From assembly GCA_002477625.1 (NCBI GenBank), contig DLQQ01000008.1, positions 3,331 to 24,214 on the forward strand: a DNA stretch of 20,884 nucleotides, read 5' to 3'. Shown here piece after piece: positions 15,760 to 20,884 of this stretch. The position numbers and the translations under genes are program-made. Every line of letters starts with the position of its first letter. Within the stretch, counting starts at the first letter, position 1. The stretch comes from Candidatus Arcticimaribacter sp. UBA7428 (GTDB taxonomy: Bacteria; Bacteroidota; Bacteroidia; Flavobacteriales; Flavobacteriaceae). The notes under the pieces are model-generated. The model saw only the letters and a list, made by a program, of their open reading frames with translations. It ran no database searches and had not been told where the DNA came from.

Positions 15760-17211
15760 ATGAAAAAAAACATCATCATTATTGGATCTGGTTTTTCTTC
15801 TATATCTGCTGCCTGTTACCTTGCAAAAGCTGGTCATACGGTTCAAATATTAGAGAAAAATTCTACCCCAGGTGGACGTGCACGCCAATTTAAAAAGGAT
15901 GGTTTTACCTTTGACATAGGACCTTCTTGGTATTGGATGCCCGATGTTTTTGAAAAATTCTTTGGGGATTTTGATCGAAAGGTTAGCGACTACTACACCC
16001 TTGAGAAATTAGATCCAGGATATGAAGTGTACTTTGATCAAATGGAATCGATTAAAATTGGAGATACCCTTGAGAAAATCTATACCGCATTTGAAGCTGA
16101 AGAAAAAGGAAGTGCTGTAAAGTTGAAGAAATTCATCAAGAAAGCTGAAGACAATTACAATATTGCCATCAAAGATTTGGTCTATCGGCCTGGGATTTCA
16201 CCTTTGGAATTGGTTACTCCTGCAACCATTAAAAAAGTAGGCTACTTCTTAAGTACCATAAAAAAAGAAGTCACAAAAGAATTTAAAAACGAACGCCTTG
16301 CACAAATTTTGCAATTCCCAGTTCTTTTCCTTGGAGCAAAACCCAGCAATACGCCTGCCTTTTACAATTTCATGAATTTTGCAGACTTTGGTTTAGGCAC
16401 CTGGCATCCCGATAAAGGAATGTATAGTGTAGTCGAAGGAATGGTCCAGATGGCCAAGGAACTTGGAGTACAATTCAGTACAGGTCAAAACGTAGAAACC
16501 ATCTGTGTTGAGAATGGAAAAGCTACTGGTGTGATCGCCAATGGAGTGCCCATTGATGCCGATGTTGTTGTTAGTGGTGCCGATTACAACCATTCGGAAT
16601 CCCTTCTAAAACCTAAAGAAAGAGGATATACCGATGCTTATTGGGATAAAAAAGTGTTTGCCCCTTCCTCTTTATTGTTTTTTATTGGTTTGGATAAGAA
16701 AGTCGAAAACGTATCCCATCATACCTTATTTTTTGATGTAGATTTTGATGCGCATGCGCGAAGTATATACGATACGCCTGAATGGCCAAAAGACCCGTTA
16801 TTCTATGGGAACTTTCCTTCTATAACGGATAGCGCTATGGCTCCTGAAGGAAAAGAAGCTTGCTTTTTATTAATTCCAATTGGTCCTGGAATTGAAGATA
16901 CCCAAGAGATGAGAGATCAATATTTCGACATGGTTATCGAACGGCTAGAGCACCTTACAAAACAATCCATCAAAGAGGCTATTTTGTTTAAGGAATCCTT
17001 TTGTGTGAACGACTTTGTTAGCGAATATAATTCCTATAAAGGAAATGCTTATGGTATGGCGAATACCCTACTACAGACAGCATTTTTACGTCCTAAATTA
17101 AAAAGTAAAAAGGTAGAAAACTTATTCTTTACGGGTCAGTTGACGGTTCCGGGTCCTGGAGTTCCTCCGGCTCTGATTTCTGGGAAGCTGGTAGCCAGCT
17201 TGGTCGACTAA
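15760..17211 (+). CDS. crtI: phytoene desaturase CrtI
   Basis: FAD-dependent desaturase converting phytoene to lycopene by successive desaturations; a membrane-associated carotenoid enzyme of 483 residues. The N-terminal motif is GSGFSS at 9-14 with Ser in place of the third glycine, followed by ILEKNSTPGGRAR and FTFDIGPSWYWMPDVFEKFF. Further marks are LEFPVLF-like LQFPVLFLGAKPSNTPAFYN, ADFGLGTWHPDKGMY, and the C-terminal FFTGQLTVPGPGVPPALISG. This is the flavobacterial CrtI type. The ATG at 15760 starts directly at the Rossmann strand. crtB, which often follows crtI in this group, is absent; instead a convergent gene overlaps the last 83 bases. It supplies lycopene for the divergent crtA-crtD-cruF operon and any cyclase elsewhere. 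Confidence 0.93.
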   Translation: MKKNIIIIGSGFSSISAACYLAKAGHTVQILEKNSTPGGRARQFKKDGFTFDIGPSWYWMPDVFEKFFGDFDRKVSDYYTLEKLDPGYEVYFDQMESIKIGDTLEKIYTAFEAEEKGSAVKLKKFIKKAEDNYNIAIKDLVYRPGISPLELVTPATIKKVGYFLSTIKKEVTKEFKNERLAQILQFPVLFLGAKPSNTPAFYNFMNFADFGLGTWHPDKGMYSVVEGMVQMAKELGVQFSTGQNVETICVENGKATGVIANGVPIDADVVVSGADYNHSESLLKPKERGYTDAYWDKKVFAPSSLLFFIGLDKKVENVSHHTLFFDVDFDAHARSIYDTPEWPKDPLFYGNFPSITDSAMAPEGKEACFLLIPIGPGIEDTQEMRDQYFDMVIERLEHLTKQSIKEAILFKESFCVNDFVSEYNSYKGNAYGMANTLLQTAFLRPKLKSKKVENLFFTGQLTVPGPGVPPALISGKLVASLVD

Positions 17212-18040
17212 ACCACCACCAAACAACTACAATTTCCGTTTCTTTTTCGGCTATAACTTGGTTTAGTACTTTGATGTTTTCTTGTAAGTTGGCATCATAA
17301 TCCTCGAGCTGTTCTCTGATTTGACGCCAAAGTTCAATTCGTTTGAATAAGTTGTATTTAATGAAATAGTCCCTTTGAATGTATTTTCGATTGCTAACCC
17401 AAAAAGCAGTATCCTCAACGTCAATTTCTTTCAAATCAAATACCCATTGATGTCCTAATCGATATGAAAAATCATCAATAAAGCCTTTTTCTTCTTTATC
17501 TGTGTTTGTTATTAAATACTTTAAATCTGTACCATCGTAGTTATTGTTGATCAGGCGACCTATATCCGAGCCTAAAAATCGAAAGGTTCCATCCAGCTTG
17601 ATGGCATCATATACAACTCGAGGTGGATTGAATGCATCTCGATTGGTATAATAAGTCATTGGAGCATAATGAAAACCTTCGTCCGATTCGTAACTTATAA
17701 AAACACTGTCATTATCTTGATCCCAACGTAGATATTGCTCGTAGTACATTTTCGTGACCCATTCGTTTTGACCTATATATTCTAAAGTATATTCGTGCAT
17801 ATCAATCAACTCATCACGAAGACCAATGAGGTTATCAATATTGGATTCTCGATCACCAAAATTCTCTCCCTGTTGCTCTACAGAAAAAGAAACTAGTACC
17901 CCAAAAAATACAATTAGGAATTCTACAAACCCTTTTTTAAATCGATCAAAAAAGTCTTGGTAAGAAAAACGATCGCCCAGCGTTATCAGTCGTAAATACC
18001 AACTCAGCTTTTCTCGATCTAGTTCTTTCTTTTTAGCCAT
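17129..18040 (-). CDS. membrane-anchored protein of unknown function
   Basis: A 303-residue protein. A basic cytoplasmic N-terminus of ~37 residues (MAKKKELDREKLSW...) precedes one membrane segment at ~38-54 (FVEFLIVFFGVLVSFSV). The rest is a large hydrophilic domain rich in Asp, Glu, Tyr and Trp. The layout of one N-terminal helix followed directly by EQQGENFGDRESN and a helical DELIDMHEYTL segment resembles small single-pass families common in Bacteroidota (DUF6090-like), but this is a resemblance of shape only. The last ~27 residues, beginning near VVWWWFSRPSWLPASQ, are encoded antisense to the crtI 3' end and are low-complexity (Pro, Glu, Asp), so they look like an acquired tail after loss of an earlier stop. 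It lies 40 bases after the nuclease gene and may be co-transcribed. Confidence 0.75.
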   Translation of the reverse strand: MAKKKELDREKLSWYLRLITLGDRFSYQDFFDRFKKGFVEFLIVFFGVLVSFSVEQQGENFGDRESNIDNLIGLRDELIDMHEYTLEYIGQNEWVTKMYYEQYLRWDQDNDSVFISYESDEGFHYAPMTYYTNRDAFNPPRVVYDAIKLDGTFRFLGSDIGRLINNNYDGTDLKYLITNTDKEEKGFIDDFSYRLGHQWVFDLKEIDVEDTAFWVSNRKYIQRDYFIKYNLFKRIELWRQIREQLEDYDANLQENIKVLNQVIAEKETEIVVVWWWFSRPSWLPASQKSEPEELQDPEPSTDP

Positions 18041-18080
18041 AATGAATATAGTACTGTAAATCTAATAATAATATGGTAAA

Positions 18081-20816
18081 CTACTCTTCTAAAGAAGTAA
18101 AAGGCTTTGAAATATCAAATATTTCTTGAATTAGACCAATTAATATTTCCTCAAAAGAGGATAAAATTTCGGTGTTTAACTCCTCTATAGCCAAACCCTT
18201 AACCTTAGATTTTATGCCAAATGGCATGACATATGCATCCATATTTTTAAAGCTAATGATTCCAGTAACAAGGGTTTGTTCTGTTTCTAAGAGGGCTTTA
18301 TTTACGTATGAATAGAGTAGAATTTGAAAAAGAGGAAGTCGTTTTGTGTCGCCTTTAAAAACATCCCAATCTGATATCCTGAGCTTAGCTGAGTCAACTT
18401 TACCTGATTTATAATCAATAATGCGGAGTACTCCGTTGTACCGATCAATTCGGTCAATTTTCCCTTTCAAAAGAATTTCCCCAACTCCTTCTACTACCAA
18501 TGGATACTCAAATACTTGTTCTAACTCCAAAATCGTCAATACATCTCCCTTTTGAATTCGTTCTTTCTCGACTTTGAACAGCCTTAAGATACTCTGTTCT
18601 AAAGCATGAAGCATCAAGAGACTTTTACCTGTTACTTTTTCGTCTCCCCCAAAAACTTTACGATAGTGCTTTAAAAGTGTTGGGGCAGTTTCCTGTTCCA
18701 TTACCTTATAGTTCTCTAACGTTAAGGGTTTCTTTAAAAAGGGTGTGTAAAGCTCTTCAAGGGCGTCGTGGGCAATGGTTCCACTATCCATCAAAGACAG
18801 AACATTGTCTAGGGAGTTGTTTTCTCTGACCCCAAGAACTTTTTCTTTATAGAAGCGTAGGGGATCTCTCAAATAAACGCTCAATGAGGAGGGCGAAAAA
18901 CCTGCACTAGCTTTACGGTGAAGAATTTCGAGAACTTCGGGGGTTTTATATACTTCTATTTTGTTGAATTCAGGACTTTGGGTTGGGGCTGACTCAAACT
19001 GCTCCGTAAGCTTGTGTTGGGGTAAGCCCAAAAAGCGCAATTGATGAATAAACCTACTCGGTTCTCCAGAATTAAGCCCTTCGCTTTCGGTATTATAAAG
19101 TAATGTAATGTCCTTTGCTCGTTGTAATAAACGATAAAAGTGATAGGTGTAAATCGCATCATTATCTAAAAAGGTAGGTAGACCCAACTTTCGTTTTATA
19201 GCAAATGGAAAAATACTTTGTGAAGATCGACCCATTGGAAGAATTCCTTCATTTACATTGGTAAGAATAATGGTGTCAAAATCTAAAACCCGAGTTTCTA
19301 ACATCCCCATGATTTGTACCCCTCCCATTGGGTTTCCTTTATAGTCAACCGATAATGACTGTATCAACTCATTCCACAAAAAATGAATTCCACGCATATT
19401 GTCAATCGATTGGAGTGTATCACCCATATTGATTAACTGCTGCACAATTTCTTGGATTAATGTAAAATAGGTGGGATACAAGATGTGTTCTGAACGATTT
19501 TCTTTTTTAAAATATTCTTGGATCGCAACTGTAAAAGTAAAAATCCGATGGACAAAACTAGGAACAGCATCAAAGGGGGAGAAAATTAAAACCCCTATCG
19601 GGTGCTCTAATAGTGGCTGTAATTCTTTTGTTCTTAAGATCGCTTTATTAGAATTTGACAGGGAATCTAAAAAAGTAGAACCCTTATTTGAATTGATTTG
19701 TAAAACATCGCGAATCCAATCAAAACTTAAAACTCGAAGGACATCTTGATAAGAAAATCCAGACCCTGAAGCCTTAAGATGCATTTCAAAAACATGATTA
19801 AAAAAGGAGGCAACTGGAGTATTCAATAAGGGATAGCCCATCGTTACATTCCACTGATCAACTTCTGCTGGAAGCCCCGACAAAATTGGTATTAAAATAG
19901 ATTCATTCCCCAAAACAAGAGCTGTTTTGGCAAGTGCATCGGAATCAGATGCGGTTTTTTTCAAAAGGGAAGCTGCGTATTTTGCCTGACCAATATTTTT
20001 TGGAACTCCGACAATCTTAATCTCTTTTGGCTTTTCAAAATGAGAGGGGAATTCTGGTTTTTTTTTACGCCTATAATAATTCCACTCCTTGTGGTGGCGT
20101 TGTATAAAACGACCTGCTGCGTGTTGTTGATCTTGAAAAAAGTATTGATCAATATCCCAAAGCACTTCTGCTCGATCTGCTTCTAAAAAGGCTTGCAGTA
20201 AATTTGATTCTGCCGTATTGAGGGCGTTAAACCCTATAAAATAATGTTTCTTATTGGTGTTTTGTAAGTATATTTCAACCGAATCTACGGCTTCTCTGTA
20301 CAACATTCCCAAGCTTCCCATACCCCTTGAAGTCAAAGAGTTTTTGTGCAGTTCAAAGTATTTGGCTAATGATTGCCAAAAAAATTGCTGTTTCTCAAAG
20401 GTTGTATCATCTTCTAAAAGAGTTTCGATAGCGTGATATGAACTTAAGAATTCAAATGCAGCACCCACTTCAATGAGGTAAGCATCTAAATCAGAAAAGT
20501 CTTTGAGAAGAGCGGGAGCCCAGCGTATAAATTCTTCGAAAGAATCCAAATACGCTTTTGGGGTATTGGCGTTATAGATTTCATAAAAATCGATAAGAGC
20601 AGCTGGAGATCGAGCTAACTTTAGGGTAGATATTTCTTGAATAAACTCTTCAATACTGAATATTTTAGGGGATAAAATTGGAGTGGTCAATTGGGCAGTA
20701 AGAGCGTCTTTAAAAAAAACACCTGCTCTTCTGCTGGGGAGAATAATGATTAGCTCATCGATAGTCGAATGACTAGAGAGAATTTCAGATACAGCTTCTT
20801 CTAAAAATGTTTTCAC
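18081..20816 (-). CDS. AddB-like PD-(D/E)XK nuclease family protein, no cysteines
   Basis: A 911-residue protein resembling the AddB/RexB subunit of recombinational repair helicase-nucleases. The N-terminal half is a superfamily-1-like fold with a degenerate Walker A region (ILPSRRAGVFF), so probably not an active ATPase. The middle has MGMLETRVLDFDTIILTNVNEGILPMG, the usual AddB/UvrD-like motif. The C-terminal nuclease is intact: D788 (GKIDRID), D801 and K803 (IIDYKSGK), and a later Q motif (LPLFQILLYSY). I find no cysteine in the whole protein, so the iron-sulphur clamp of classical AddB is absent; D651 in YLRDPLRFY stands where the first cluster Cys would be. An AddA-like helicase partner would be expected nearby but is not in the window. 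The ATG at 20816 is the natural start. Confidence 0.85.
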   Translation of the reverse strand: MKTFLEEAVSEILSSHSTIDELIIILPSRRAGVFFKDALTAQLTTPILSPKIFSIEEFIQEISTLKLARSPAALIDFYEIYNANTPKAYLDSFEEFIRWAPALLKDFSDLDAYLIEVGAAFEFLSSYHAIETLLEDDTTFEKQQFFWQSLAKYFELHKNSLTSRGMGSLGMLYREAVDSVEIYLQNTNKKHYFIGFNALNTAESNLLQAFLEADRAEVLWDIDQYFFQDQQHAAGRFIQRHHKEWNYYRRKKKPEFPSHFEKPKEIKIVGVPKNIGQAKYAASLLKKTASDSDALAKTALVLGNESILIPILSGLPAEVDQWNVTMGYPLLNTPVASFFNHVFEMHLKASGSGFSYQDVLRVLSFDWIRDVLQINSNKGSTFLDSLSNSNKAILRTKELQPLLEHPIGVLIFSPFDAVPSFVHRIFTFTVAIQEYFKKENRSEHILYPTYFTLIQEIVQQLINMGDTLQSIDNMRGIHFLWNELIQSLSVDYKGNPMGGVQIMGMLETRVLDFDTIILTNVNEGILPMGRSSQSIFPFAIKRKLGLPTFLDNDAIYTYHFYRLLQRAKDITLLYNTESEGLNSGEPSRFIHQLRFLGLPQHKLTEQFESAPTQSPEFNKIEVYKTPEVLEILHRKASAGFSPSSLSVYLRDPLRFYKEKVLGVRENNSLDNVLSLMDSGTIAHDALEELYTPFLKKPLTLENYKVMEQETAPTLLKHYRKVFGGDEKVTGKSLLMLHALEQSILRLFKVEKERIQKGDVLTILELEQVFEYPLVVEGVGEILLKGKIDRIDRYNGVLRIIDYKSGKVDSAKLRISDWDVFKGDTKRLPLFQILLYSYVNKALLETEQTLVTGIISFKNMDAYVMPFGIKSKVKGLAIEELNTEILSSFEEILIGLIQEIFDISKPFTSLEE

Positions 20817-20884
20817 CCTTAAAAATAAAGAAATGATATCAAATTACTAGACATTGATTTAAATAGATGTAAAAAAAAGCCTTG

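Noticed and set aside
1..20884. Search by eye for tRNA, rRNA, riboswitch, CRISPR, insertion sequence, phage or toxin-antitoxin features
   Set aside because: No cloverleaf with a TTCGA-type T arm, repeat array, transposase, integrase or terminal inverted repeat was seen; the window is almost fully taken up by identifiable genes.

Overview
The window looks like chromosomal DNA from a flavobacterium (Bacteroidota, family Flavobacteriaceae or close). Three things point there: AT-rich sequence with no Shine-Dalgarno motifs at the starts I examined; promoters of the Bacteroidota type (TTG, about 20 bases, TAnnTTTG); and gene content including DnaE with an N-terminal exonuclease, a flavobacterial CrtI, CruF/CrtD carotenoid genes and a cysteine-free AddB-like nuclease. 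It is mostly core genome: I see no insertion sequence, phage gene, CRISPR array, rRNA or tRNA. No gene-free stretch exceeds 300 bases; the longest gaps are about 175 (1815-1989), 155 (9903-10057) and 148 bases (14754-14901).

Left part (1-11386), replication, repair and housekeeping. dnaE (minus strand, runs off the left edge) is divergent from mfd, whose first ~48 residues precede its first in-frame ATG, so it probably starts at a non-AUG codon. Then come an ACT-like protein and a YraN-family protein (both minus), metG and a histone-deacetylase-fold amidohydrolase (plus, nearly abutting), a two-CBS protein (minus), and a YeeZ-like NAD(P)-binding protein followed by an unknown helical protein (plus).

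Middle (11383-17211), carotenoid locus. A minus-strand operon, crtA-like, crtD, cruF, lipoprotein, has every junction overlapping (8, 1 and 4 bases). Its enzymes form a coherent route for the acyclic (psi) end of a carotenoid: CruF hydrates C-1', CrtD desaturates C-3',4', and the CrtA-like enzyme oxygenates C-2'. Divergent from it are an unlisted 29-codon membrane microprotein, a voltage-gated-type K+ channel whose TTG start overlaps the microprotein stop, and crtI, which makes the lycopene substrate. crtB, crtY and crtZ are not in the window.

Right part (17129-20884). A membrane-anchored protein of unknown function, whose last ~27 codons lie antisense to crtI, follows an AddB-like PD-(D/E)XK nuclease by 40 bases.

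The layout is very compact. All four convergent gene pairs overlap at their 3' ends (9, 4, 4 and 83 bases), with no room for terminators between them. At least four genes appear to lack an ATG start (mfd, the HDAC-like gene, the YeeZ-like gene and the K+ channel). The observations most worth following are the carotenoid end-group operon with its coupled lipoprotein, the microprotein/K+ channel pair, and the mfd start.
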